DNA from: Phycisphaerae bacterium
GTDB taxonomy: Bacteria > Planctomycetota > Phycisphaerae > Sedimentisphaerales > Anaerobacaceae
Assembly (NCBI GenBank): GCA_016782865.1
Contig: JADHXR010000057.1
Coordinates: 1 to 41,907, forward strand
DNA length: 41,907 bases
Direction: 5' to 3'
The notes beneath the pieces were generated by a model. It was not told where the DNA came from. It saw nothing but the letters and a program-made list of their open reading frames with translations, and made no database searches. The position numbers and the translations under genes were made by a program. Of this stretch, positions 1-7,839 are shown one piece after another; the stretch's first letter is position 1, and every line of letters begins with the position of its first letter.

Positions 1-70
1 GTCTATTTTCTATCCGGAGTTTCCGGTTCTCTTGCTCAACCTGTTCAATTCTGGCGTCCTTGCTAGTCAT
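1..70 (-). CDS. Partial coiled-coil protein (transposase-like N-terminus), runs off left edge
   Basis: On the minus strand an ATG at 70-68 opens a frame that stays open for 23 codons to the window edge. It begins MTSKDARIEQVEQENRKL and continues in the same charged style. The spacing of V, L and I residues and the richness in E, Q, N, R and K point to a leucine-zipper or coiled-coil N-terminus. N-termini of this style are common in IS66-type transposases and in unrelated coiled-coil proteins, so the family is a guess. No strong ribosome-binding site precedes the ATG. The gene diverges from the Panacea gene at 257. Confidence 0.45.
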   Translation of the reverse strand, partial: MTSKDARIEQVEQENRKLRIENR

Positions 71-256
71 GCCAACTCATATTGCAATCCTTGTGCCATA
101 AATGATCACGGCAAAAAAAACTCCGTGAACGGGAACCAATGGACTTTGTAATTTACGAGCAAGGACTGCTTAAGTGTTCACTTTAGGTCGAGAACTGAGT
201 CCTAGGAGTTGAATCCCAACAGAAGCGCGTAGCAAAGCACGTTTGGCGAGATTAGT

Positions 257-955
257 ATGAAATTCAAGACTCATGCTCACAAACTCGTTGCTCGAATCTG
301 CGATTACTGCCAGCAGAACCATTTACCTGACCCGGGACAGGTCCGGACAACGAAGTTGGTGTATCTAGCTGAGTGTCGGTACTACTCTTGGGAGCAGAGG
401 CTCTTGACCAACTTGGACTGGATTCTCTGGCACTACGGCCCCTGGTCTCCCACGCTGGATAACATTCTCAAGGAAGATTTCGGAATGCCTCTTGAGCAGG
501 AACCTGAGCCGGGTCAGTTCAGGCCGGTACACTGGAAGAGGCCGGAATTTGAGAAACCTAAGCTCAAATTCGAGGTCGTTGCTGAGGGCGTACTGTTAGG
601 AGTGCTCCAGAGATTTGCGGCCATGCCGTACAACGAATTGCTGGATTATGTTTACTTTGAGACTGAACCGATGCGGAGCGCAGTCAAAGGCAAGCCTCTT
701 GATTTTAGTTCAATCAAAAGACCGAGGCGTTTTGTCGATCCGGTCAGTTCATTACCGTCGAAACTATTTCACGAACTTCGGCAGAGGTCCCAGCAGTTGG
801 AGGTAAGCGAGTCGAGTGCGGAACTTATTGAGGATGCAACATTGCTGGAATTGCTTGTGAGGCTGGACGAAGGGACAGATTTGGAACTGCCGGGCGGCAA
901 AGTACTAGTCGAAGAGGACGTGAAATCCGATTTCAGGTCCATGTTAGATGATTGA
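257..955 (+). CDS. Panacea-domain (DUF4065 / SocA-like) putative antitoxin
   Basis: The 232-residue soluble protein carries a Panacea-like core at about residues 15-75. The pattern is KLVYLAE, then aromatic residues, then LTNLDWILWHYGPWSPTL, matching the KLLYLAD...YGPxxxxL pattern of DUF4065 proteins. Family knowledge: Panacea domains are promiscuous antitoxin modules encoded beside many unrelated toxins (PanA/PanT pairs), and the same domain occurs in the proteolytic adaptor SocA. The C-terminal third (about 150-232) is acidic and unassigned, and could be the partner-specific part. The stop codon overlaps the ATG of the next gene (TGATG), so the two are probably translationally coupled. The ATG at 257 has only a weak purine-rich leader. 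The domain call is fairly secure; the antitoxin role is inferred from context. Confidence 0.72.
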   Translation: MKFKTHAHKLVARICDYCQQNHLPDPGQVRTTKLVYLAECRYYSWEQRLLTNLDWILWHYGPWSPTLDNILKEDFGMPLEQEPEPGQFRPVHWKRPEFEKPKLKFEVVAEGVLLGVLQRFAAMPYNELLDYVYFETEPMRSAVKGKPLDFSSIKRPRRFVDPVSSLPSKLFHELRQRSQQLEVSESSAELIEDATLLELLVRLDEGTDLELPGGKVLVEEDVKSDFRSMLDD

Positions 956-1674
956 TGGAACAGAACCTGAAAACACTGCTTGGCGAGGCGATTGAACCTC
1001 ACAAGAGCGAGACCATCAAGCCCGGCACAATTTGCTCAACAGTCATACCGTTTCTTCTTCTTCCCCAGAAGTGCAATGTAATCGAATCTCTGTCTCCTGA
1101 CCCAGCGTCGCCCAAGTCTAGGCAGTATCAGCTACGGTCGATGGATTATAAGCAGCTACGGCGTTACATGCGTGGAAGCAGGCCGCCAAGCTATGAGATG
1201 GGGATACGTTCCGACGAAGCTGTACTTGGATACAAAGTCAAACTGAGACCGGTTGTTGTTCTGACTCCATGCCTTGCCGGAGAACGTTCCGGGTTTCCGT
1301 CTCACTTTCGTAACTGTGTGCTTTGCGCTCCTCTGTATACTATCGTGGATGAAGAAGGCAATGTAAAGACCAGCTACAACGAAGACGTAGTTCGAGGCAT
1401 CGTCGCTTTGAAGTACCGGTCAGCTTTTCCAATCCCCACGTCTCCTTACATGAGTAGCCACGTCTCAGCTTTGATACTTGACAGGATTCAACCGACTCAG
1501 GTCCGTTCATTGTCCTGCTGTGGGCTCAGAGTCAGAAACAAGTGGCTCGCCTACATTCGCGAATGGGTACGTTTCTACGCTACTGGAAGATTGGGGGAAG
1601 AAAAGAAGTCGGGGACAAAGGAAACATTGGCCCAGTATTTGGATGGCGTCAGAGCGGTACTCTCGGACACTTAG
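955..1674 (+). CDS. PemK/MazF-like protein, putative toxin partner of the Panacea protein
   Basis: The 239-residue protein starts at the ATG overlapping the upstream stop (TGATG); a TTG three bases earlier is less likely. Segments resemble a PemK/MazF SH3-like barrel. PGTICSTVIPF near residue 26 looks like the usual opening strand, KLRPVVVLTP near 96 like the conserved R-P-V-V-V-L strand, CAPLYT near 122 like the next strand, and SALILDRIQPTQVRSL near 172 like the closing ldqi...sRl segment. It is longer than the usual 110-130 residues because of a roughly 50-residue insertion after the first strand and a helical C-terminal tail. As the second gene of a coupled pair behind a Panacea antitoxin it sits where the toxin is expected. 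If this is right it would be an endoribonuclease. The fold assignment is from motif reading only; catalytic residues cannot be placed. Confidence 0.55.
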   Translation: MEQNLKTLLGEAIEPHKSETIKPGTICSTVIPFLLLPQKCNVIESLSPDPASPKSRQYQLRSMDYKQLRRYMRGSRPPSYEMGIRSDEAVLGYKVKLRPVVVLTPCLAGERSGFPSHFRNCVLCAPLYTIVDEEGNVKTSYNEDVVRGIVALKYRSAFPIPTSPYMSSHVSALILDRIQPTQVRSLSCCGLRVRNKWLAYIREWVRFYATGRLGEEKKSGTKETLAQYLDGVRAVLSDT

Positions 1675-1731
1675 ACCCCCGAAACGTCAATATAGGTTAC
1701 TGATGGCAATCACTGTGGAAAGGGCGCAGAA

Positions 1732-2253
1732 ATGAGTGAAATCCTGATAACCGGACTTGTTACGGTCGTGTCTGTCGCTGTAGGTTTTCTTGGCAGCTTC
1801 TTTCTTCTCCGCAAACAGATTGTTGAGGGTCGAAAGGAACGAGCCCGAGACAGGAAGATCGCGGCTGCCGAACAGGCGGTTCATTCCGCATGCGAATTGC
1901 TCGGGGCAGTTGCGGATTTCTCAGACATGAACAAAGCTATAATGCACACCACGCAGAATAAAGCGAATCTGGCAACTCTCATGGAGCAGCCCGACCTTCT
2001 GTCAGATCTGAAAGCTGGACACCCAGAAATCCATGAGGCCACGACTCGGTATCGTGATAGTCTGGCCAGCACGTGGAAGGCTTACGCTGCTCTACGAGTA
2101 GCATTCTCGGAAAAGCTCGGGCGCGATTATGTTGAGTTTACCGACTACCTCAATTCACTCATACTTGAAGATGTACGCGCAGAATGGTCTGACATGCTAG
2201 CAAGGGCCAATGTGATAATCGACGAAGTGAAGAAGGAAATTGAGGGTGATTGA
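1732..2253 (+). CDS. Small single-pass membrane protein of unknown function
   Basis: The ATG at 1732 follows a good Shine-Dalgarno (GGAAAGGG, 8 bases upstream). The 173-residue protein has one N-terminal membrane segment at about residues 5-26 (ITGLVTVVSVAVGFLGSFFLL), then a basic stretch (RKQIVEGRKERARDRK). An all-helical, charged remainder follows with no recognisable catalytic motif. By the positive-inside rule the long C-terminal part should be cytoplasmic. Proteins of this build occur as accessory genes in defence islands and prophages, but no family is recognised here. It lies 57 bases after the PemK-like gene on the same strand and may be co-transcribed with the Panacea pair. Confidence 0.6.
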   Translation: MSEILITGLVTVVSVAVGFLGSFFLLRKQIVEGRKERARDRKIAAAEQAVHSACELLGAVADFSDMNKAIMHTTQNKANLATLMEQPDLLSDLKAGHPEIHEATTRYRDSLASTWKAYAALRVAFSEKLGRDYVEFTDYLNSLILEDVRAEWSDMLARANVIIDEVKKEIEGD

Positions 2254-2291
2254 GGACAGATAGCCGCCACACCCAAGCCTGCCACACGCCA

Positions 2292-2474
2292 CAGGAAATT
2301 TTCAGCAATGGCTCTGCTTCTTGTCGATTTCTTGTCGATGCCTTCGGGAAGAGTCCCAGTGGTTCCCCTTCCGGAACCATTGACAGCCTTATCAAATTTG
2401 GGCTTCGGCATCTCCGCCAGCATTTCCCCCAGGCGGGCTTCGGCATAGAGAAGGTACGTGGCTGCATCCTGTGT
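2292..2474 (-). pseudogene. Decayed fragment of a ParB-like / phage-type gene
   Basis: This non-coding stretch between convergent genes reads on the minus strand as YLLYAEARLGEMLAEM, then PKPK, then LPEGIDKK, then SRAIAEN. That run resembles proteins where an ARxGExLxxM segment is followed, after a glycine/threonine-rich linker, by a G-I-x-K-K-x-S-x-x-A-Q-x-x-A segment. Such proteins occur in prophages and mobile elements, often beside ParB/Spo0J-like domains. There is no credible start, the frame shows no domain beyond this piece, and its ends run into the neighbouring genes in other frames. It is best read as a relic, which suggests turnover at this site. Confidence 0.4.
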
Positions 2475-2514
2475 GGCGAGTAAGGCCGCCTCTCTGCCAG
2501 CACAGGTCACATGG

Positions 2515-4812
2515 CTAATCCGGAGGATCTTCAAAGCCGGCCACGCCGTAGTCTTGCACGAGCTTTGAGAGTAACTCGCGGCCAATAAGGCTAAGTCGTT
2601 TTCCGCTGGCAAATTGCTGTGCTTCGGCTGTAAAGCCAGAACTCGCAACAAGGTCTCCGCGCGTAAAACTGGGATTTGAACTTACTACGCCCCAGAGCTG
2701 CTGGAGTACGGGACGTCCCACGTTTGCCTGCTGATGCTTGCATTGAATCACAATCCTTTCAAGTCCTCCTGCACTGGTTCTCTCTGCAAGGACATCTATG
2801 CCCGCATCATGGCTTCGCCCTGAATGGATCACTGAGTAACCCTGTTTCTCGTAAAGCTCCGCAACCAAAACCTCGAACTGAGTTGGGTCCAAGTTGTCCA
2901 GTATTACACGCGGGGGGGCCTTCTTCTCAGTTGAAGTGCGAGGGCGCACACTGATATTGAACAGAGAGAAGATCTCTTCTTCTGTCAGCCCCATGCTGTC
3001 AGGCTCTGGGCGAGCATAATCGATAACATTTCGGAAAAGCCGCCGTTTCTCAGCTAACTTCTTGAGGATTCTCTCTTCTATCGTGTCTTTGCAGTAGAAA
3101 CGTTTAATGAACACTTTCTGAGTCTGACCGATTCGATGCACTCGCTTAACAGCCTGGTCCTCAACAGCGGGATTCCACCACCGGTCGAAAAGAAAAACAT
3201 AGTTGGCAGCTTGCAGGTTCAAACCTACACCGCCAACCTTGAAATTCAGCAGCAAGACGGTGATATCACTGTCTGACTGGAAAGTCTGAATCACAGCGTC
3301 TCTACGGTTCTGCGGAATTTGTCCATGTAGCTGAAGGGCTTGCTGCCCCGCCTCCTCCAACTCTTTCGCCAGTCTTTTCAATCCATAAGGAAACTCGACA
3401 AATTGAGAGAATACCAGAGCTTTTCGGTTACTCTCAGAGACTTCTTCCAGGTCCTCAAGCAGGCGCTCAAGCTTGGCGCTTGCCTCGGTAACGGGATCGA
3501 AATTGCAGATTTGGCGTAGCCTGTTTATTAGGGCAAAAACATGTGTTACTGTAATACTGTCACCCTTCTCGTTGAGCTCAAGGACCCCCTCTGCTTCCAT
3601 GCGATCATATGTTTCTCTTTGAGTGCTCTCAAGTTCTATCTCTATGTCCTGCTCACTCTTATCAGGTAAATCGTCCAAGACTTCCTCAGCCCGACGACGG
3701 AGCAAATACGGCTTCATTCTGTCTATGATAAACTCCGCGTGGTCTCGACGAAGAAGTTTTGGACACACAAACTCAAAAATAGAAATCACATCTTCCAGCT
3801 TGTTTTCGAGAGGTGTGCCAGTCAGCGCCCATCGCCTTCTGACATTCAATGCCTTCACGGCTTTAGACGTCTTGGCGTCTGGGTTCTTGATCCGTTGCGC
3901 TTCGTCGATTATGACTAAATCATGAGAAAAAGACTGTTCTCTTAGCCACTCTTCCTCTCGCGCCAGCGCCTCGTAGTTAATGATTTTGACGACAACATTT
4001 GCCATGCCTGCTCGCAGGAAGAACTGGCGGTCAGGACCGGACAGCAGCACGTTGTGGATTGCCTGAGGCCACCACTTGCGGATTTCAGTCATCCATGTCG
4101 AAATTAGAGTCTTGGGGCAAATAACCAGTACTTGATTTATCAAGCCAAAACGCCAGAGCAGTCTGGCTGCTATGATGGCCTGCATTGTCTTGCCTAGGCC
4201 CATCTCATCAGCAAGCAGGGCACTGTCCCGATCAAAGAGCCACTTGATTCCGATTGTCTGGAATGGAAAAGGTCTATCAGGCAAGGCGAGCTGTGGGTCC
4301 GACAGAACCTCATGTATTGGAGGCATGAGTATCAACCGAAGCCGCTCCTCAAGACTCACCCTGTGAAATTCTGGCGGTTTTGGAAGAGTCTTGACTGATC
4401 GCACGCGCGTAAAGGCCCCTCGTTCTCTGGAAGAATCAGCGAAAAGGTCGCCTTCTTCACGTCTGGGTGGCTGAAAGGAAAAACGGTTAATCTTCACGGG
4501 GAAAACATTCAGCGGAACGGTCTGGATGTTCACGTCATCGCACAGCAAGGGCGGAGCCAATCCTCTACGAGCTTTGAATCCTATGGGTTCCAGGCGAAAT
4601 CTGTATGGCAAAAGAATTACTTGGATGTTATGTGATTGCAGTGAATCAAAACAGACTTCTTCGGTGAATCGTGAGGTTTGTATCTCAAACGTTGTGGTCT
4701 TGTTCTGAAAAACCTTTGCATCTTGAATGGTGACATCGGGTAGAACCTCGCATACAACCTCATTCCGATGTATTTCGACCAACTCGTTCCTTTTGCGTTG
4801 CAGCCAACCCAT
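2515..4812 (-). CDS. SNF2-family helicase fused to a C-terminal Mrr-like restriction endonuclease domain
   Basis: The chosen start is the ATG at 4812, preceded by AAGGAG with a 9-base spacer and 4 bases after the upstream stop; an earlier TTG/ATG at 4839/4836 lacks such a site. From 4812 the protein has 765 residues. Residues 1-185 are an unassigned N-terminal region. A full SNF2/SWI2 ATPase follows: motif I LADEMGLGKT (about 200), motif II DEAQ (about 303), motif III LTGTPLEN (about 330), and motifs V-VI from GGVGLNLQAANYVF to QAVKRVHRIGQ (about 526-563). Residues 640-750 form a PD-(D/E)xK Mrr-type nuclease: FEVLVAELYEKQGY, then DAGIDVLAE, then IVIQCKH. Family knowledge: helicase-nuclease fusions act in restriction and phage defence by translocating on DNA and cutting. 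No methyltransferase lies beside it. Confidence 0.9.
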   Translation of the reverse strand: MGWLQRKRNELVEIHRNEVVCEVLPDVTIQDAKVFQNKTTTFEIQTSRFTEEVCFDSLQSHNIQVILLPYRFRLEPIGFKARRGLAPPLLCDDVNIQTVPLNVFPVKINRFSFQPPRREEGDLFADSSRERGAFTRVRSVKTLPKPPEFHRVSLEERLRLILMPPIHEVLSDPQLALPDRPFPFQTIGIKWLFDRDSALLADEMGLGKTMQAIIAARLLWRFGLINQVLVICPKTLISTWMTEIRKWWPQAIHNVLLSGPDRQFFLRAGMANVVVKIINYEALAREEEWLREQSFSHDLVIIDEAQRIKNPDAKTSKAVKALNVRRRWALTGTPLENKLEDVISIFEFVCPKLLRRDHAEFIIDRMKPYLLRRRAEEVLDDLPDKSEQDIEIELESTQRETYDRMEAEGVLELNEKGDSITVTHVFALINRLRQICNFDPVTEASAKLERLLEDLEEVSESNRKALVFSQFVEFPYGLKRLAKELEEAGQQALQLHGQIPQNRRDAVIQTFQSDSDITVLLLNFKVGGVGLNLQAANYVFLFDRWWNPAVEDQAVKRVHRIGQTQKVFIKRFYCKDTIEERILKKLAEKRRLFRNVIDYARPEPDSMGLTEEEIFSLFNISVRPRTSTEKKAPPRVILDNLDPTQFEVLVAELYEKQGYSVIHSGRSHDAGIDVLAERTSAGGLERIVIQCKHQQANVGRPVLQQLWGVVSSNPSFTRGDLVASSGFTAEAQQFASGKRLSLIGRELLSKLVQDYGVAGFEDPPD

Positions 4813-4816
4813 GAGT

Positions 4817-5389
4817 CTATTCTCCTTCTGACTCATCAAATGACTTGCCTACTTCCTTAAGAGCTTCCCTCATTCGAGTGAACGGTTCCGTGAGATCAAC
4901 GAAGTCTTCCAAAGTGGCTAGGATTCGTCCAACCGCCTCCTGGTCTTCCGTGTTTGGACCCGTATCATACTTCAGAGTTGTCAGTCTTCCTGGTTCTATT
5001 TCGGCACCGGGATTCTTCGTCAAAAAGGCCGTAGGGAAGTCAGTTATTTTGCGGGCAATTACCAACTCCGGTTCGTCCACAAAGAGCACATCTGGAGCCA
5101 CAGGTACATCCGCCAGAAGCTTCTTGGCGACAACGTCTATCTTGACATGCTCATCCAGTGTAGCCCCATACAATATCCGCTGTATTCGTGTGGGACGGAT
5201 AGGCGAAACGAAGGAGAAATGCTGTGGCCGCGCACGGCAATCGGTTATCATGAGGGCACCAAGAAACGCATTTGCCGCGTCTTGGGGACAGATAAGATAG
5301 GATAGGACAAGGCTGGACGGGTCTTTCGCTTCATTTGCGTCTTCCTCGTGGTAGTATTCTCTTGAATCATTGCCATTTGGATAGGTCAT
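4817..5389 (-). CDS. Unknown 190-residue protein encoded just upstream of the SNF2-Mrr gene
   Basis: The ATG at 5389 follows GGGAGA about 8 bases upstream. The protein is soluble, acidic at both ends and of no family I recognise. Its middle (about residues 28-100) is mixed alpha/beta by eye, with the blocks SYLICPQDAANAFLGALMIT, HFSFVSPIRPTRIQRILYGA and DVLFVDEPELVIARKITDF. The C-terminal 60 residues look helical and charged. Its last codons contain the ribosome-binding site of the SNF2-Mrr gene and the stop lies 4 bases from that gene's ATG, so the two are tightly coupled. That linkage is the only functional clue: it may be a specificity, sensor or regulatory subunit of the helicase-nuclease. 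Confidence 0.7.
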   Translation of the reverse strand: MTYPNGNDSREYYHEEDANEAKDPSSLVLSYLICPQDAANAFLGALMITDCRARPQHFSFVSPIRPTRIQRILYGATLDEHVKIDVVAKKLLADVPVAPDVLFVDEPELVIARKITDFPTAFLTKNPGAEIEPGRLTTLKYDTGPNTEDQEAVGRILATLEDFVDLTEPFTRMREALKEVGKSFDESEGE

Positions 5390-5593
5390 AGCTTATCTCC
5401 CATACTCAAATTCCCAGTGATCGGCCTGTAGCTCAGTCAACACAGGACAAGAACCCGTCACTCTTCAGAAAACTCTTTCAATCAGCGTTTCAAAGAGTTT
5501 GATCTAAGCTGCAAAATCTCCGTGCAGGAGTCTTCCCACACCTTCTACCCTATCTGATTTCTTGGTGCCAGACAAGCCAAATCAAGCCCATAG

Positions 5594-5622
5594 TTGACAT
5601 TTGTGTCGAAAATACGTACAAT
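5594..5622 (+). promoter_or_regulatory. Sigma70-type promoter for the HExxH gene
   Basis: TTGACA at 5594-5599, a 17-base spacer and TACAAT at 5617-5622 give a near-consensus housekeeping promoter (11 of 12 hexamer positions). Transcription would start near 5629, about 50 bases before the ATG at 5679. It drives the HExxH gene independently of the divergent 190-aa/SNF2 unit. Confidence 0.65.
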
Positions 5623-5678
5623 CCACAATATGGAAAAGGGCGAAATAAAGCGGATTTGGCCAGTACAAGGGGCGTCTC

Positions 5679-6446
5679 ATGATGGAAACAGAGAACAGTC
5701 GGTTGGCAAGAGATCGCCTTGCCAAGTTAACTGATAAGCCAATTGTTATGACCACAGTGCAACATCTGGCACAAACAGAAGTAGTCAAAAGTTTGGAAAA
5801 CAATCTTGGCGTCTGTAAAGAGACGGCTGACTGTATTACCGTCGCTCTCCATCCAGATAGACCGGAGACTCACGAAAACACATTCGTCCATGAATTGTTA
5901 CACAAAATGCTTAAGCATGAAGGCTTTCCTGAGATACGGATAGACGAGGTCTATGCGGATACGAACATACCTGCTCCTCTGTGGCCGAGTTTGGGAAACC
6001 TACGGTCCAGGTTTGGCTCAGTGTTGCAGCATCCGGAAGTCTACCGGAGGATGAGGCAGGATTATAATCTCGACATGGAACACTATTTTGAGTCTCTCTT
6101 GAAGCAAAAGGTCAGCAGATTCAGCAAGAAGAGAGGGGGAAACGGGCAGGAATTAATCTTCTGCAATCAGCAAGACATTTTAGATGGCTTGGAATATTTC
6201 TATTATGACCCTGATCAGAGAAAACAAGTCCAGTCATGTTTCAGAGACAGCTCAGAGAGCGCCTACAATTCTTGCCTTCAATTGCACGCAGAAATTGAAA
6301 AGACAGGTACGCACACCGCGCATTCATGTCTGAGATCGGGGAAGGTAATCAGGGCTCACATTATAAAGTTCGGTGAGAAGAGAAATCTGAATGTCTTGAA
6401 TAACATGTGGAAAGCTCTGGACATCAAACTGGGGGAACGAAATTGA
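5679..6446 (+). CDS. HExxH putative zinc metalloprotein
   Basis: The 255-residue protein starts at an ATG with AAGGGG about 8 bases upstream; a second ATG follows directly. Residues 66-84 read ENTFVHELLHKMLKHEGFP. The H71-E72-x-x-H75 motif, in a helix preceded by a short segment, is the hallmark zinc site of zincin metallopeptidases (two His ligands, Glu as base). The third ligand cannot be assigned. The rest is charged and largely helical, with a Cys/His-containing C-terminus, and there is no signal peptide, so it should act in the cytoplasm. Cytoplasmic zincins of this size occur near toxin-antitoxin and phage-related genes (IrrE/ImmA-like), but no helix-turn-helix partner adjoins here. It is an independent transcription unit with its own strong promoter. 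Confidence 0.65.
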   Translation: MMETENSRLARDRLAKLTDKPIVMTTVQHLAQTEVVKSLENNLGVCKETADCITVALHPDRPETHENTFVHELLHKMLKHEGFPEIRIDEVYADTNIPAPLWPSLGNLRSRFGSVLQHPEVYRRMRQDYNLDMEHYFESLLKQKVSRFSKKRGGNGQELIFCNQQDILDGLEYFYYDPDQRKQVQSCFRDSSESAYNSCLQLHAEIEKTGTHTAHSCLRSGKVIRAHIIKFGEKRNLNVLNNMWKALDIKLGERN

Positions 6447-6784
6447 CAGTATGATAGTCTCCAGCGGGGAGAGAACGCAGGCCAATTGATTGAATGCAGA
6501 GGCTTCGCAGGGTCACCCTTTCTTTAAGCTTTAACTTGCACTGGGGGGAATAGAGGGTCACGTCTTGGGGGACCTGCGATTTTGGCGCAGTAACTCTTCA
6601 ATCTGTGCCAAGTGTCACGATATCGAGAACAGTGAATGTGGGGACACGATAGGGTCGGCATGACCCCTTTCATAACTGATTATTCAATCCGGACAACGAC
6701 CAGAAGAATATCGAAAAAATCGTTTTTACGTATTGAACGGTTAGTCAATTGACGAACATATACTAAGGCTCTGTCGGAAAACTC
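6447..6784. other. Intergenic gap without a recognised gene
   Basis: These 338 bases contain no open frame with coding character. The AT-rich right end (about 6700-6770) includes TATACT at 6759-6764, but no -35 hexamer at the proper distance, so it is only a weak promoter candidate for the DUF1016-SNase gene. Nothing else is seen. Confidence 0.4.
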
Positions 6785-6835
6785 GTGGAAGAGCGGGCAC
6801 GGTTTAATACAGTTGAGCTAGAGCGGATAGCGAAA

Positions 6836-7795
6836 ATGAATAAGTTAATCAAAACAGATACCTATACCACCCTGGTGAACGATATTGCCGAGCTTTACAA
6901 TCTTGCACGTAGGACACTGGTTGAGTCTTATTGGCAGATCGGCAGGAGAATTGTCGAACAGGAGCAACAGGGCGACGGTAAGGCTGGATATGGCGCCCGG
7001 CTTCTGGAGCATCTTTCAGAGGATTTGCAGCATGAGCTGGGTAGAGGATTTTCCATACGCAATCTTCGTAAGATGCGTCGGTTCTATCTCAATAATCGAA
7101 TTCGGCCGACGTCGGCCGAATTGAGTTGGAGTCAACACGTCGAGCTGCTGCCGGTCACAAATAAAGTTGAAAGACGACGACTGGAGCGACGTATTATCAG
7201 TGGCAAGCTATCGCCAAGACAGATCCGGCAGGAGGTCCATCGGATCGAAAAGAGTGAGCCAGGCTCTTCACAGGATACGGCCAGAGCGATTTTGCCACCC
7301 CCCGGGCGCCAACAGCCGTTACAGTGCTATGGTTTGATTGCTCCTGATAGAATAGCCCGCTCCAAAGGGACTGTTATTGTGGACTGCGGATTCAATATCT
7401 GGCGCGAGATTGAGCGGAAGGATGCCAAATTGCACGGTCAACCGTCCTATACCTATCCGGCGAGGGTCGAATCCGTCATTGACGGCGATACCGTGTGGGT
7501 GATTGTGGATTGCGGTTACGGAACCCTGACACGCCAGAAACTTCGTCTGCACCTCATTGATGCTCCTGAACGCCGAACGCCTGAAGGTGACAAGGCCACG
7601 CGATTTGTCAGGCGTGTGCTGGGTAAGAATGCCGACATCGTCATCTGTACACACCATTACGATAAATACGCACGGTACCTGGTCGACATCTTTTACCTGC
7701 CTGACAGTGCGGACCCCAAAGCGATTTACGCGCAAGGGATATACCTGAATCAACAACTTCTGGATAAGGGACTTGCCCGACAATGGAAGCCGTGA
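6836..7795 (+). CDS. DUF1016 N-terminal domain fused to a staphylococcal-nuclease (SNase) domain
   Basis: The start is taken at the ATG at 6836 (319 residues), which fits the usual beginning of DUF1016 proteins; a GTG at 6785 would add 17 residues. Residues 10-135 match DUF1016_N: LVNDIAELYNLARRTLVESYWQIGRR, then YGARLLEHLSEDL, then RGFSIRNLRKMRRFY, then LSPRQIR. Residues 205-317 are a complete SNase/thermonuclease domain: VIDGDTVWV, LRLHLIDAPE, DKYARYLVDIF and a final LLDKGLARQW. The catalytic set equivalent to SNase R35, E43 and R87 is present (R237, E245, R280), as are the calcium-site aspartates (D216/D218, D242). DUF1016_N is normally fused to its own PD-(D/E)xK nuclease (YhcG type); here that position holds an unrelated nuclease. 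There is no signal peptide, so it is probably a cytoplasmic DNA/RNA nuclease. Confidence 0.85.
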   Translation: MNKLIKTDTYTTLVNDIAELYNLARRTLVESYWQIGRRIVEQEQQGDGKAGYGARLLEHLSEDLQHELGRGFSIRNLRKMRRFYLNNRIRPTSAELSWSQHVELLPVTNKVERRRLERRIISGKLSPRQIRQEVHRIEKSEPGSSQDTARAILPPPGRQQPLQCYGLIAPDRIARSKGTVIVDCGFNIWREIERKDAKLHGQPSYTYPARVESVIDGDTVWVIVDCGYGTLTRQKLRLHLIDAPERRTPEGDKATRFVRRVLGKNADIVICTHHYDKYARYLVDIFYLPDSADPKAIYAQGIYLNQQLLDKGLARQWKP

Positions 7796-7839
7796 TATTG
7801 GATTTTGGATTCAATAAGGCCTACCATTCAAGCGAAAAT

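Noticed and set aside
106..128. TCACGG...CCGTGA inverted repeat with an A-run in the loop, as a terminator
   Set aside because: Only 6 bp with the A-run inside the loop and no T-run after the stem; it lies between divergent gene starts, where no terminator is expected.
5423..5436. tRNA-like string GGCCTGTAGCTCAG
   Set aside because: It resembles a tRNA acceptor/D-arm, but no anticodon arm, T-arm (GGTTCGAATCC-like) or matching 3' acceptor strand follows within 90 bases.
6733..6764. Promoter with TTGAAC and TATACT before the DUF1016-SNase gene
   Set aside because: The spacer is 20 bases, too long for a sigma70 promoter; the closer TTGACG leaves only 4 bases.
5679..7795. HExxH gene and DUF1016-SNase gene as one operon-like system
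   Set aside because: They are separated by almost 390 bases and the first has its own promoter; nothing links their translation.
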